From the NCBI GenBank assembly GCA_037200445.1, contig JBBCGH010000001.1, positions 2,418,001 to 2,482,000 on the forward strand: a stretch of DNA of 64,000 bases, read 5' to 3'. The position numbers were made by a program, and so were the translations under genes. The DNA comes from Alphaproteobacteria bacterium (GTDB lineage: Bacteria > Pseudomonadota > Alphaproteobacteria > Rhizobiales > Xanthobacteraceae). The notes below the pieces were generated by a model that ran no database searches, was not told the DNA's origin, and worked only from the letters and a program-made list of their open reading frames with translations. Positions 8,454 to 16,949 of this stretch are shown one piece after another. How positions within the stretch are numbered: the stretch's first letter is position 1; each line of letters opens with the position of its first letter.

Positions 8454-9905
8454 ATGGTCTGCAACTGCGCGCTTCATCGCCGCGGGGTCTTCAGGCTCGC
8501 CGGTGCCTTCGCAGCCGCGCTGGGCCTCGACACGGCGCAAGCCGCACAGGCGCAACCGGCGCAGCCCGCGTTGAGCGGACGCGCAGGCCCGCTTCCCGAG
8601 CGCGGGGAGTTCGTCGTGCGCGGCGGACACGTTCTGACGATGGACGCGACACCTGGCGATCTGCCGGCCGGTGACGTGCATGTGCGAGACGGCGCGATCG
8701 TTGCGGTCGGCACAAGCATCGACGCGCCCAACGCACAGGTGATCGATGCCCGCGACATGATCGTGATGCCGGGCTTCGTCGACACCCATTGGCACCTGTG
8801 GTGCACGGCGTTGCGGCTGATCGTGCGCGCCGACGATCCGAACGAGGGATATTTCCCGACCACGATCCGGGTCGGACGTCATTTCACGCCCGCGGATTCC
8901 TATATCGGCGTTCGCCTCGGCGTCGCCGAGGGCCTGCTGTCCGGCATCACCACGGTGCACGACTGGTCGCACAACACCGTATCGCCGCAGCATGCCGACG
9001 CCGAAATTCAGGCGCTGAACGACATCGGCATCCGCGCGCGCTTCTCGTACGGCGTCGGACAGGGGGCTGCGGCCGACAAGCCGATGGATCTCGCCGATCT
9101 CGCCCGCGTCCAGAAGGAATGGAGCGCGCCCGATGGCATGCTGACCTTCGGTGCCTGCCTGCGCACGCCGGGTCTTCCCGGAACGCGCGGCTCGATCCCG
9201 GTCGAGCTGTTCCGCACCGAGTTCGAAGCGGTGCGCAAGCTTGGCCTGCAGGCCACCATCCATTGCGGGCCGAAAAATCTGATCGACCTCATGGGCAAGA
9301 ACAATCTGCTCGGGCCGGACATGCTGCTTGTGCATCCGCAGGGCATGACCGCCGACGAGCTCAAGACCATCGGTGAGACGAAATCGCCATGGAGCATCGC
9401 GCCGGTGATCGAGATGTCGTACTCGGCCGTGCGCAACGGCACCATCCAGTATTCCGAGCTCAATGCGATGGGCACGCAGCTCGGCCTGTCGATCGATGCG
9501 TCCGCGGCCACGAATGCCGACTTTTTCAATGTGATGCGTGCGCTGATGTGGTCCGACTGGCAGCGCACCGGCGCGCCGCTTCGTCTCAAGCCGCGTCGCC
9601 TCGTCGAACTTGCCACGATCGAGGGGGCAAAGCTGCTCGGCCTCGCCGACAGGACCGGTTCGCTGACGCCGGGCAAGCGCGCCGACCTGATCATGATCCG
9701 CACGAGCGACCTGAACATGGCGCCGGTGCGCGACCCGTATTACGCCGTCGTGTTCCAGGGCCAGCCGTCGAATGTCGACACCGTCGTGGTCGACGGCCGT
9801 ATTCTCGCGCGCGGCGGGAAGCTCACCGCGGTCGATGTTCCGAAGCTGATCGGCGAGGCGGCCGAGAGCGCGCGTGGTGTCGAGGGGCGCGCGAGGCGGA
9901 CGTGA
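8454..9905 (+). CDS. Tat-exported amidohydrolase (metal-dependent hydrolase)
   Basis: The 483-residue protein belongs to the amidohydrolase superfamily. It has the first metal motif DTHWHLW (His112, His114), later ATIHCG and VHPQGM with candidate metal-binding histidines, and SIDASAATNAD with the conserved Asp, on a composite beta-sandwich plus TIM-barrel layout of the SsnA/AtzA-like group. The N-terminus HRRGVFRLAGAFAAALG followed by an Ala-rich AQA site looks like a twin-arginine signal, so the enzyme is probably folded and then exported. GAGG lies upstream of the ATG. Family members deaminate or dechlorinate heterocycles; the substrate here is unknown. Export is unusual for this group. Confidence 0.85.
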   Translation: MVCNCALHRRGVFRLAGAFAAALGLDTAQAAQAQPAQPALSGRAGPLPERGEFVVRGGHVLTMDATPGDLPAGDVHVRDGAIVAVGTSIDAPNAQVIDARDMIVMPGFVDTHWHLWCTALRLIVRADDPNEGYFPTTIRVGRHFTPADSYIGVRLGVAEGLLSGITTVHDWSHNTVSPQHADAEIQALNDIGIRARFSYGVGQGAAADKPMDLADLARVQKEWSAPDGMLTFGACLRTPGLPGTRGSIPVELFRTEFEAVRKLGLQATIHCGPKNLIDLMGKNNLLGPDMLLVHPQGMTADELKTIGETKSPWSIAPVIEMSYSAVRNGTIQYSELNAMGTQLGLSIDASAATNADFFNVMRALMWSDWQRTGAPLRLKPRRLVELATIEGAKLLGLADRTGSLTPGKRADLIMIRTSDLNMAPVRDPYYAVVFQGQPSNVDTVVVDGRILARGGKLTAVDVPKLIGEAAESARGVEGRARRT

Positions 9906-9978
9906 ACACGCCGGGTGCTTTCGATTGATTTTCGTTGCACGCGAAACTCATGTAGCCTGAGCGTCGGGGAGGAATCCC

Positions 9979-11337
9979 ATGAACGAACTCGTCTCGCCCG
10001 CGATCAGCGCCGCGCGGCCCGCGCATGGCCCCGCCGGCCCGAACTACATGTCGGGCTTCGGCAACACGTTCGAGACCGAGGCGTTGCCCGGTGCGCTGCC
10101 GGTCGGCCGCAATTCGCCGCAGAAGGTGAACTACGGGCTTTATGCCGAGCAGCTCTCCGGCTCGCCGTTCACCGCGCCGCAGTCCACCAATGAGCGCTCG
10201 TGGCTCTACCGCATTCGCCCTGGCGTGCGTCACACCGGGCGCTTCGAGCGCATCGATGGCGGCCTGATCCGCACCGCGCCCCAGCGCGAGAGCGACGCCC
10301 CGATCGGACAGTTGCGCTGGGGCCCGACGCCGATCCCTCCCGACAAACTGACCTTCATCACCGGCCTGCGCACCATGACCACCGCGGGCGACTGCGAGAC
10401 CATGGCCGGCATGGCGGCGCATGTCGCGCTCGTCACCGCGCCGATGGTGCGCGTGCATTTCTGCAACGCGGATGGCGAACTGCTGATCGTCGCGCAGCAG
10501 GGCAGGCTGCGTTTCCGCACGGAGTTCGGCGTGATCGAGATCGAGCCGGGTGAAGTGTGCGTCATTCCGCGCGGGATCATCTTTCGGGTCGAGCCGGTCG
10601 AGGGCGCGGCGCGCGCGTATGTGTGCGAGAACTACGGCGGCGGCTTCACGTTGCCCGACCGCGGACCGATCGGCGCGAATTGCCTCGCCAACCCACGCGA
10701 CTTCCTTACGCCGATCGCCGCCTATGAAGATGTTGAAGCGCCGCACACGCTGATCTTGAAATGGGGCGGCGATCTTTACCGCACGCACACGTCCCATTCG
10801 CCGCTCGATGTCGTGGCGTGGCACGGCAACTACTATCCCTACAAATACGACCTGCGCCGTTTCTCGCCGGTCGGCGCGATCGCGTTCGATCATCCCGATC
10901 CATCGATCTTCACGGTGATGACCTCGCCCTCCGAAACGGCGGGGACCGCCAACATCGACTTCGTGATCTTTCCCGAGCGCTGGGCGGTCGCCGAAAACAC
11001 ATTCCGCCCACCCTGGTATCACCGCAACATCATGTCGGAGTTCATGGGGCTGGTGTACGGCGTGTACGATGCCAAGCCCGAGGGATTCGTGCCCGGCGGC
11101 ATGAGCCTGCACAACCAGATGCTGCCGCACGGGCCCGACGCGGACGCGTTCAATCACGCCAGCAATGTCGAGCTAAAGCCGGTGAAGCTTTCGAACACGC
11201 TCGCCTTCATGTTCGAGACGCGCTTCCGGCAGCGCGTGACCCGATATGCCGCCGGGCTCGAAACGCTGCAGCACGGCTACATCGATTGCTGGAGCGGGCT
11301 GAACAAGAACTTCAATCCGAACAAGCGCGAACCGTGA
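9979..11337 (+). CDS. hmgA: Homogentisate 1,2-dioxygenase
   Basis: The 452-residue enzyme opens the ring of homogentisate to maleylacetoacetate, using non-heme Fe(II). The family start [20 protein letters not shown] is present, and the iron site is visible as [12 protein letters not shown] (His and Glu) and [15 protein letters not shown] (His). Length matches the family. GGGGAGGAA precedes the ATG closely. With maiA at 6376 it covers two of the three late steps of tyrosine and phenylalanine breakdown. It is followed after 16 bases by a DoxX gene and may form an operon with the genes to 12778. Confidence 0.96.
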   Translation: MNELVSPAISAARPAHGPAGPNYMSGFGNTFETEALPGALPVGRNSPQKVNYGLYAEQLSGSPFTAPQSTNERSWLYRIRPGVRHTGRFERIDGGLIRTAPQRESDAPIGQLRWGPTPIPPDKLTFITGLRTMTTAGDCETMAGMAAHVALVTAPMVRVHFCNADGELLIVAQQGRLRFRTEFGVIEIEPGEVCVIPRGIIFRVEPVEGAARAYVCENYGGGFTLPDRGPIGANCLANPRDFLTPIAAYEDVEAPHTLILKWGGDLYRTHTSHSPLDVVAWHGNYYPYKYDLRRFSPVGAIAFDHPDPSIFTVMTSPSETAGTANIDFVIFPERWAVAENTFRPPWYHRNIMSEFMGLVYGVYDAKPEGFVPGGMSLHNQMLPHGPDADAFNHASNVELKPVKLSNTLAFMFETRFRQRVTRYAAGLETLQHGYIDCWSGLNKNFNPNKREP

Positions 11338-11353
11338 AGGGGCTTAGCGACCC

Positions 11354-11800
11354 ATGGCCGATACACCGAAATTGCTGGTCCCGCTGTTCGGCCGCATCTA
11401 TGCGATCTTTGCGCCGTTCACCGAGCTCTTGATCCGCCTGATCGCCGGCGGTTCGCTCGCGTTCCACGGCTACCAGATCCTGTTCGGCAACATCGAGGGT
11501 GCGGGGCGCTTTTTCGAAAGCGTGGGCTTCGAGAACGGCCTGATGTGGGCCTGGATTGTCGGCATTCTGGAGTTCGTTTGCGGCCTGTTGCTGGCAATCG
11601 GCTTTCTCACCCGCCTGGCAGCCGGGCCGATCATCGTGTTCATGATCGTCGCGATTGTCACCTTTCACTGGGAGAACGGCTACAACTGGGAGGAGCGCGG
11701 CATCGAGTATCCGCTGTTCTGGGCCATCGTCGTGTTGCACTTTTTGGTCAACGGCGGGGGACGCTGGTCGGTCGACAGGCTGATCGGCCGCGAAATTTGA
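11354..11800 (+). CDS. DoxX family membrane protein
   Basis: The 148-residue product has four hydrophobic helices and the DoxX layout: an N-terminal amphipathic entry, LLIRLIAGGSLAFHGYQILFG, a GILEFVCGLLLAIGFLTRLAA helix pair and a last TM helix. DoxX proteins are inner-membrane proteins linked in some bacteria to thiosulfate:quinone oxidation or redox homeostasis, but most are uncharacterised. It sits directly behind hmgA and ahead of a second, only distantly similar DoxX gene. Confidence 0.85.
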   Translation: MADTPKLLVPLFGRIYAIFAPFTELLIRLIAGGSLAFHGYQILFGNIEGAGRFFESVGFENGLMWAWIVGILEFVCGLLLAIGFLTRLAAGPIIVFMIVAIVTFHWENGYNWEERGIEYPLFWAIVVLHFLVNGGGRWSVDRLIGREI

Positions 11801-11913
11801 TCCGGTCCCGACTTTCAGCCTTTGCCACGCGACAACGTGACTTCGCTTTGCCGTCTGCCGTGTTAATTCTTGGCTGAGGCCGCCGGAGCAAGCGCGGCCA
11901 ATCGGGGGGATCT

Positions 11914-12369
11914 ATGGCCAGCACGCGCTACTATTTTCCGGTACTTGGCGGGGTCTACGACAAGGTCACGCCTTTCGCGCTGCTCATCTTGCGCGTCGGG
12001 CTGGGGTTGATCCTCATTCCGCATGGCGCGCAGAAGCTGTTCGGCTGGTTCGGCGGAATGGGCTACGTGAAGTTCGTCGAGTTGTTCGACAAGCTGGGCT
12101 ACAAGCCGGGCGCGCTCTGGCTCACGCTCGTTGCGCTGACGGAATTCGGCGGCGGCATTCTGCTGGTGCTCGGACTGTTCACGCGCTTCGCCGCGCTCGC
12201 GGTCGTGGTCTTCATGATCGTCGCGGTTCACTTCACGTCCGGCAAAGGATTCTTCTGGACAGCGGGCGGGCTCGAATATTCGCTGCTCATCGGTCTCGTC
12301 GCCCTGGTGTTCCTGATCCGAGGCGGCGGTGACTATTCGCTCGACCGGAAACTCGGACGCGAACTGTAA
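11914..12369 (+). CDS. DoxX family membrane protein (second copy)
   Basis: The 151-residue protein has four hydrophobic helices with LILIPHGAQKLFGWFGG, ALTEFGGGILLVLGLFTRFAA and a C-terminal helix, a textbook DoxX pattern. A GGGGGGATCT purine run precedes the ATG. It is more canonical than the DoxX copy at 11354, from which it has diverged well beyond a recent duplication. Its stop is two bases ahead of the start of the VOC gene, suggesting translational coupling. No enzymatic function can be inferred. Confidence 0.88.
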   Translation: MASTRYYFPVLGGVYDKVTPFALLILRVGLGLILIPHGAQKLFGWFGGMGYVKFVELFDKLGYKPGALWLTLVALTEFGGGILLVLGLFTRFAALAVVVFMIVAVHFTSGKGFFWTAGGLEYSLLIGLVALVFLIRGGGDYSLDRKLGREL

Positions 12370-12370
12370 C

Positions 12371-12778
12371 ATGTACAGTCACATCACCGTCGGGACCTCC
12401 AAGCTCACCCGCGCGATGCGCTTCTACGATGCGGCGCTTGCGCCGCTGGGCTTGAAGCGCACGCGCACCTTCAAGATCGCGGCGAGCTACGCGCCCGAGA
12501 ACTACTCCGGGGTCAACGCGCCGTTCTGGGTGGTGCGCCCGCTCGATCAGAAGGAGGCGTCGCCCGGTAACGGTGTGACCGTGGCGTTCGATGCGCCGAC
12601 GCGCGCGGCGGTCGATGCCTTCCATGCGGCAGCGCTTGCGGCCGGCGGCGCCGACGAGGGGCCGCCGGGCATTCGCGAGCACTATCATCCGAACTACTAC
12701 GGCGCTTACGTCCGCGATCCGGACGGCAACAAGATTTGCGTGGTGTGCCACCACGCCGCCGCGGCCGTGGCGGCCTGA
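12371..12778 (+). CDS. VOC family protein (glyoxalase/bleomycin-resistance fold)
   Basis: The 135-residue protein is a single vicinal-oxygen-chelate domain: MYSHITVGTSKLTRAMRFYD at the start, NGVTVAF in the middle and GAYVRDPDGNKICVVCH at the end, where the conserved His, Glu-like and terminal positions of the metal site would lie. I start it at the ATG two bases after the DoxX stop, not at the in-frame upstream start inside that gene. Function is unknown; relatives include lactoylglutathione lyase-like proteins. A palindromic repeat begins on its stop codon. Confidence 0.85.
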   Translation: MYSHITVGTSKLTRAMRFYDAALAPLGLKRTRTFKIAASYAPENYSGVNAPFWVVRPLDQKEASPGNGVTVAFDAPTRAAVDAFHAAALAAGGADEGPPGIREHYHPNYYGAYVRDPDGNKICVVCHHAAAAVAA

Positions 12779-12824
12779 GCATGATCCCGAAAAGTGGGCA
12801 CCGGTTTTCGAAAAGATCATGCTC
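12777..12824. repeat. GAGCATGATC palindromic intergenic repeat, copy B
   Basis: An almost perfect imperfect palindrome: GAGCATGATC at the left end and GATCATGCTC at the right end, with CGAAAAGTGGGCACC and GGTTTTCG between. It starts inside the stop codon TGA of the VOC gene. Same family as 30157-30205 and 51411-51459. Confidence 0.85.
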
Positions 12825-12893
12825 AAAAAAAGAAGCCACTTTCGCTGACGGATTGCCCTCCCTACATGTGCGCCGCCCGCAGGAGGGGTGCCC

Positions 12894-13400
12894 ATGACGC
12901 GTTTTGCTTTGGCTCTCGTACTCACGCTGGTGCCGTTGGTGGCACAGGCAGCCGACGAGCCTGATCTCATCTTCCGCAAGTCGACGGTGTTTCACCTCGC
13001 ATCGCCGAACGACAAGCTCGCGACCTATGGGGTGGACGACCCGATCGTCGACGGCGTCGCGTGCCACTTCACCGCGCCTGAGAGGGGCGGCTGGAAGGGC
13101 TGGCTCGGGCTCGCCGAGGAAGTCTCCGACGTCTCGCTCGCCTGCCGGCAGGTCGGGCCCATCAAGTTCACCGCCAAGTTCGAGCAGGGCGACGACGTAT
13201 TCCGGCGGCGCCGCTCGCTGTTCTTCAAGAAGATGCAGATCGTGCGCGGCTGCGACACGAAGCGGAATGTGCTGGTCTACATGGTCTATTCGGACCGGCT
13301 GATTGAAGGCTCGCCGAAGAATTCGACCTCGACGGTGCCGATCATGCCATGGGGCGCGAGCGGCGATGTTGCGAAATGCGCGGAGTGGCTGGAGAAGTAG
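12894..13400 (+). CDS. creA: CreA family protein
   Basis: The 168-residue product has a signal peptide (LALVLTLVPLVAQA) followed by the CreA domain: GVDDPIVDGVACHF, SLACRQVGP and KKMQIVRGCDTKRNVLVYM-like stretches with three cysteines, ending near TVPIMPWG. CreA is a conserved periplasmic protein of unknown role named from the E. coli creABCD locus; no creBC genes are here. The ATG at 12894 is six bases after AGGAGGGG; a GTG two codons earlier overlaps that site and is less likely. Confidence 0.9.
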   Translation: MTRFALALVLTLVPLVAQAADEPDLIFRKSTVFHLASPNDKLATYGVDDPIVDGVACHFTAPERGGWKGWLGLAEEVSDVSLACRQVGPIKFTAKFEQGDDVFRRRRSLFFKKMQIVRGCDTKRNVLVYMVYSDRLIEGSPKNSTSTVPIMPWGASGDVAKCAEWLEK

Positions 13401-13415
13401 CCGCGCGCCGGAAAC

Positions 13416-13733
13416 CTACCGCGAGCACTCGATGGCAACGAAACTCTCGCAGCCCCCGGGACATGCGCTGCCGCCGGTGGGGACTGCCCCGGTGATCTCT
13501 TCGCGCTCGATCTTGCGGAATGACTTTGCCAGCGCGAACGCCTGCGATTGGCAGTAGGCGGTCGCGACGGTAACGCCGCAGCGCTCGCCGGTCGCGAGGC
13601 AGCGGTCGACGCCGTAGCCGTCGGCGTTGTTGGCGATAATGAAGATGCGGCTCTCGGCCATGGCGGGCGCGGTCAGCGTCAGCGCTCCGGCGATCGCCAG
13701 TCCCAAGCGCGCAACGGTGCGCATTTGCCCCAT
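13416..13733 (-). CDS. Conserved small exported protein
   Basis: The 105-residue product has a clear signal peptide (LGLAIAGALTLTAPAMAES) and a compact domain with five or more cysteines (DRCLATGERCGV, AYCQSQAF, ACPGGCESFVAIEC), so it is probably a disulfide-bonded periplasmic protein. I do not recognise a named domain. The gene is convergent with creA, with 15 bases between the stops. Real coding is supported by the signal peptide and the regular spacing of cysteines. Confidence 0.75.
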   Translation of the reverse strand: MGQMRTVARLGLAIAGALTLTAPAMAESRIFIIANNADGYGVDRCLATGERCGVTVATAYCQSQAFALAKSFRKIEREEITGAVPTGGSACPGGCESFVAIECSR

Positions 13734-13808
13734 CCCCAGCCGGATAAGCCCGATGGGGCCGCAGCCTACGGCGCAGGCATTGAGAGTTCGTTAACCCTGA
13801 TCGGGGCG

Positions 13809-14021
13809 TTAGTGGAGGCGCAGGCTCAGAAGGCCGAGCAGCAGGCCCTTCTTCCGCGGGCGCAGCAGAATCGGGTCGCGCAGGCCGAAACCCGGCGCGC
13901 CCAGCAACTCGTCCAACTCCGGAAGCAGCACATAGGTCTGCATTCCCCCCATGCCGGCGGGCGGCGCGACCGGGCGAAGCTCGACCTGGCCGAAAGGGGT
14001 GCGCAGTTGCGGGTTGCTCAT
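13809..14021 (-). CDS. Small hypothetical protein
   Basis: This 70-residue reading frame starts MSNPQLRTPFGQVEL and contains QTYVLLPELDELL followed by a basic, leucine-rich C-terminus (RPRKKGLLLGLLSLRLH). An in-frame start eight codons upstream is possible. There is no strong ribosome binding site and no domain I can name. It lies alone between the exported protein and cysS, in the same direction as the former. Kept because its composition is protein-like, but it could be spurious. Confidence 0.4.
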   Translation of the reverse strand: MSNPQLRTPFGQVELRPVAPPAGMGGMQTYVLLPELDELLGAPGFGLRDPILLRPRKKGLLLGLLSLRLH

Positions 14022-14195
14022 GGTCTGGTCCCGGCGGCAAGTCACGCATGCCGCCCCTGATTAGTCGCTTAACGCGGCAGAAGGTTCACGGGTTTCCCAG
14101 CGGCTTGAAGATTCTTCGGTTAACCGGGCTGAAATCGGGAGCCTTCGGGACGATCCCGGGCATTGTTGCGGCGGGATCGTGGCACTGGAAATTCC

Positions 14196-14224
14196 TTGAC
14201 GGGAACCCCGGCCGCTCGCATAAC
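14196..14224 (+). promoter_or_regulatory. Putative sigma70 promoter for the cysS operon
   Basis: TTGACG (14196-14201) and CATAAC (14219-14224) are separated by exactly 17 bases, a good housekeeping-type match for alphaproteobacteria. Transcription would start near 14231. Confidence 0.45.
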
Positions 14225-14330
14225 GGCCGCCATGAACGGCCTTAAGGCAATCTGCGGCATTTGCCGGGAGATTATTCGCTAGCTCAACGCTGGCTGCGGC
14301 CGTCTATATCTCAAATTCGAGACCAAAGGA

Positions 14331-14359
14331 CGCCCGGCCAGCAGGTCCGGGCGATTTTC
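14331..14359 (+). terminator. Possible attenuator or terminator stem in the cysS leader
   Basis: CGCCCGG (14331-14337) pairs with CCGGGCG (14347-14353) around a 9-base loop and is followed by ATTTTC. The seven GC-rich pairs are strong but the T run is short, so termination may be partial. Confidence 0.35.
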
Positions 14360-14408
14360 GCATTGGCCTAAGGGAGGCCAGCGCGGAAACCGCGAACGCA
14401 AACAGGGT

Positions 14409-15761
14409 ATGTCCGTGGAACTCAAGCTCTACGACACATTGACGCGCGAGAAGCGGGCCTTCACCCCGCTCGATCCGGCGCGCGTGCGCATGTATGTCTG
14501 CGGGCCGACGGTCTATGACTTCGCCCACATCGGCAACGCGCGGCCGGTCATCGTCTTCGATGTGCTGTTCCGCCTGCTCCGCCACCTCTACGGGGCGGAC
14601 AAGGTTACGTATGTGCGCAACATCACGGATGTGGACGACAAGATCAACGCGCGTGCCGCCGAGCGCGGCATCCCGATCCGCGAGTTGACCGAAGGCACCT
14701 ACAACAACTTCAGTGAGGACGTGGCGGCGCTGGGCTGCCTGCCGCCGACGGTTGAGCCGCGCGCGACCGAGCATATCGAAGAGATGAGGGTGCTGATCGA
14801 CCGGCTGGTCGCCTCCGGCAACGCCTATGCGGCCGAGGACAATGTGCTGTTCAGCGTGCCCTCGATGCCGGATTACGGCAGGCTCTCGAAGCGATCGCGC
14901 GACGAAATGGTGGCGGGCGCGCGCGTCGACGTGGCGCCCTACAAGCGCGATCCGATGGACTTCGTGCTGTGGAAGCCCTCGAAAGAGGGCGAGCCCGGCT
15001 GGCCGTCACCTGCCGGCATCGCAACGCCGGGGCGGCCCGGCTGGCACATCGAATGCTCGGCGATGAGCTGGAAGCATCTCGGCGAGACCTTCGACATTCA
15101 CGGCGGGGGCATCGATCTCGAATTTCCCCACCACGAGAACGAGATCGCGCAGTCGCGCTGCGCCTTCCATACGCCGCTGATGGCGAACTTCTGGATGCAC
15201 AACGGCTTCCTGCAGGTCGAAGGCGAGAAGATGTCGAAGAGCCTCGGCAACTTCTTCACGATCCGTGAAGTCCTCGCCGACTGGCAAGGCGACGTGATCC
15301 GTCTCGCGATGCTCTCAACGCATTACACCCAGCCGATTAACTGGACCGTGAAAGGGCTGCAGGAAGCGGAGAAGGCGCTCGCCAATTTCTTCGATGCGGC
15401 GTCGTCTGACGCCGAGCCACGCCCGGCGCCGGGCGTACTCGACGCGCTCGCCGACGATCTCAACACGCCGAAAGCGATCGCCGAGATGCACGCGCTGCGC
15501 AATGCCGCGGGGCGCAAGGCGCTCGCCGGGACGCTGGCGTTCTTCGGCTTCCGTCCCGAGGCGTTTGCACAGTGGCGCGATGCGCGCGCGCCCGCTCCGT
15601 CGCTGCCGGTGGAAGAGATCGACCGCCGCATCGCCGCGCGTCTTTCCGCCCGCAAAGCCAGGAACTTCGCCGAGGCCGATCGCATCCGGGATGAACTGGC
15701 GGCGCTCGGCGTGGTGCTGAAGGACTCGAAAGATGGCACCACTTGGGAGATGGTGCGATGA
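14409..15761 (+). CDS. cysS: Cysteinyl-tRNA synthetase
   Basis: The 450-residue class I synthetase charges tRNA-Cys. It shows the zinc cysteine in [10 protein letters not shown] (Cys31), the HIGN box (40-43), the [15 protein letters not shown] zinc/active-site segment and the KMSKS loop (274-278). The length is typical. It opens a run of six genes joined by stop/start overlaps: its TGA overlaps the ATG of the PIN-like gene as ATGA. Cysteine-charging and isoleucine precursor synthesis (cimA, same run) share no obvious logic, so the arrangement may mainly reflect co-translation. Confidence 0.96.
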   Translation: MSVELKLYDTLTREKRAFTPLDPARVRMYVCGPTVYDFAHIGNARPVIVFDVLFRLLRHLYGADKVTYVRNITDVDDKINARAAERGIPIRELTEGTYNNFSEDVAALGCLPPTVEPRATEHIEEMRVLIDRLVASGNAYAAEDNVLFSVPSMPDYGRLSKRSRDEMVAGARVDVAPYKRDPMDFVLWKPSKEGEPGWPSPAGIATPGRPGWHIECSAMSWKHLGETFDIHGGGIDLEFPHHENEIAQSRCAFHTPLMANFWMHNGFLQVEGEKMSKSLGNFFTIREVLADWQGDVIRLAMLSTHYTQPINWTVKGLQEAEKALANFFDAASSDAEPRPAPGVLDALADDLNTPKAIAEMHALRNAAGRKALAGTLAFFGFRPEAFAQWRDARAPAPSLPVEEIDRRIAARLSARKARNFAEADRIRDELAALGVVLKDSKDGTTWEMVR

Positions 15762-16366
15762 CGCTCGATGAGCGTGATCCCATCGTGATGGCCGACACCG
15801 GCCCCTTGATCCGCCTCGCCGCCGCCGGATTGCTCGATGCATTGCGCGCGACCAACCGGCGTGTGGTGATCGTGGATCGCGTCGAAGCGGAGGCAACGCA
15901 AGATCGCACGAAGCCGTTTGCCAGTGAGATCGCTGCATGGATCGAGCAGAATTCGGATGCCATAGAGCGTCCCCGCACCGTCATCGGCGCCGGCATTCAG
16001 CAGCTTGAATCGGAGCCGAATACGCCGGAACAGCAACGTGTGCTGAAAGCTGCTCTGCGAAATTCCGGCGAGAAGGCAATCCGCGATTTTCTGGAAGATT
16101 GGGCACCCGCAGCAGCCGGCGCACTTGTCATCTACGAGGACGAAAACGTTCCAGAGGCATTGCAGACGACGCGCGTGCCTCTGGTACTCATGACGACGCG
16201 CCGTTTTGCGCGGCAGTTGGTCGAATGGGGAATCAACCTTGATGCTATCGCGGCGATCGAAGAGGTTGCGAAGACCTTCACCACCAAAATATCGATGTTC
16301 GGCGAGATCGATCCAGAAGAGTCCATCGATTTCCGCCGGCTTCCGCAGCCGGACAATGGGTCATGA
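15758..16366 (+). CDS. PIN-like domain protein, overlapping cysS
   Basis: The 202-residue product begins with [19 protein letters not shown], the first strand and helix of a PIN nuclease-like fold with acidic Asp13. Further candidate acidic positions are Glu105 in NSGEKAI and Asp128 in YEDENV, followed by [13 protein letters not shown], in the same order as in DUF3368-type PIN proteins. If active it would be a metal-dependent ribonuclease. No small antitoxin gene lies next to it; the partners are cysS upstream (ATGA overlap) and a GNAT gene downstream (ATGA overlap). The in-frame start inside cysS at 15743 is less likely because the overlap ATG is standard coupling. Fold assignment is by pattern only. 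Confidence 0.65.
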   Translation: MTLDERDPIVMADTGPLIRLAAAGLLDALRATNRRVVIVDRVEAEATQDRTKPFASEIAAWIEQNSDAIERPRTVIGAGIQQLESEPNTPEQQRVLKAALRNSGEKAIRDFLEDWAPAAAGALVIYEDENVPEALQTTRVPLVLMTTRRFARQLVEWGINLDAIAAIEEVAKTFTTKISMFGEIDPEESIDFRRLPQPDNGS

Positions 16367-16863
16367 ATGCCACCGCCCATCCGCAATTCGCGCTCCGTCC
16401 CTTCCTCCTCGAGGACACGCCGCTGCTGGCCGAGATTTTCCGCGCCAGCGTCGAGGAATTGACCGCCGACGATTACAGCGAGGGCCAGCAGAAAGCCTGG
16501 GCTTCGGCCGCCGACGACGAGGAGGAATTCGCCCGCCGGCTCGAGGGCCAACTCACGCTCATCGCGACCATGAACGGCTCGCCGGTCGGTTTCGCCTCGC
16601 TCGCCAACAATGAGACGATCGATCTCCTCTACGTGCATCCGGCGGCGGCCGGGCATGGCGCCGGCGCCATGCTGGTCGATGCGCTGGAGAAGCTCGCCGG
16701 CGCGCGCGGTGCGAAGCGCCTCACCGCCGACGTCAGCGATACCGCGCAGAACTTCTTCAAGAAGCACGGCTTTGCGGCGACACAACGCAACACCGTGCAG
16801 CTCGGCGGCGAATGGCTCGCCAACACGACGATGGAAAAAGCACTGAAGGGACCGCCGCGATGA
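16363..16863 (+). CDS. GNAT family N-acetyltransferase
   Basis: The 166-residue protein has the GNAT layout: LRPFLLEDTPLLAEIF at strand 1/helix 1, TLIATMNGSPVGFASL in strands 2-4, the acetyl-CoA loop VHPAAAGHGAGAMLVDALE (the Q/RxxGxG/A pattern reads AAGHGAG), and FFKKHGFAA at the end. It acetylates an unknown amine or protein. It overlaps the PIN-like gene upstream and the 29-codon membrane peptide downstream, both as ATGA, so it is translated as part of the cysS-cimA chain. Confidence 0.9.
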   Translation: MNATAHPQFALRPFLLEDTPLLAEIFRASVEELTADDYSEGQQKAWASAADDEEEFARRLEGQLTLIATMNGSPVGFASLANNETIDLLYVHPAAAGHGAGAMLVDALEKLAGARGAKRLTADVSDTAQNFFKKHGFAATQRNTVQLGGEWLANTTMEKALKGPPR

Positions 16864-16949
16864 TGCAGCTGAAGACCCATCATCTGCTCATTGGTGCAGT
16901 CGCCATCGTCATCGCAGTTGCGATGGCGCTCAACTATTACCTCTGGTGA
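16860..16949 (+). CDS. 29-residue single-helix membrane peptide
   Basis: A short frame of 30 codons starts ATGATG at 16860, overlaps the GNAT stop as ATGA and ends TGGTGA, where the cimA GTG start overlaps its stop. The product has a short basic start (MMQLKTHH) and a continuous hydrophobic helix (LLIGAVAIVIAVAMALNYYLW). The exact double overlap leaves no non-coding base between GNAT and cimA, which argues that it is translated rather than a gap. It could act as a membrane peptide or merely carry ribosomes from GNAT to cimA. No function is known to me. Confidence 0.6.
   Translation: MMQLKTHHLLIGAVAIVIAVAMALNYYLW

Larger units (their letters stand above)
14022..14408. other. Non-coding leader region upstream of cysS
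   Basis: About 390 bases without a convincing gene. It holds a sigma70-like promoter (14196-14224), a GC-rich stem followed by a short T run (14331-14359) and 50 bases of leader up to the cysS start. The arrangement allows either a 180-nt cysS leader with an attenuator or a separate short RNA of about 130 nt. No known riboswitch was recognised. Confidence 0.5.
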
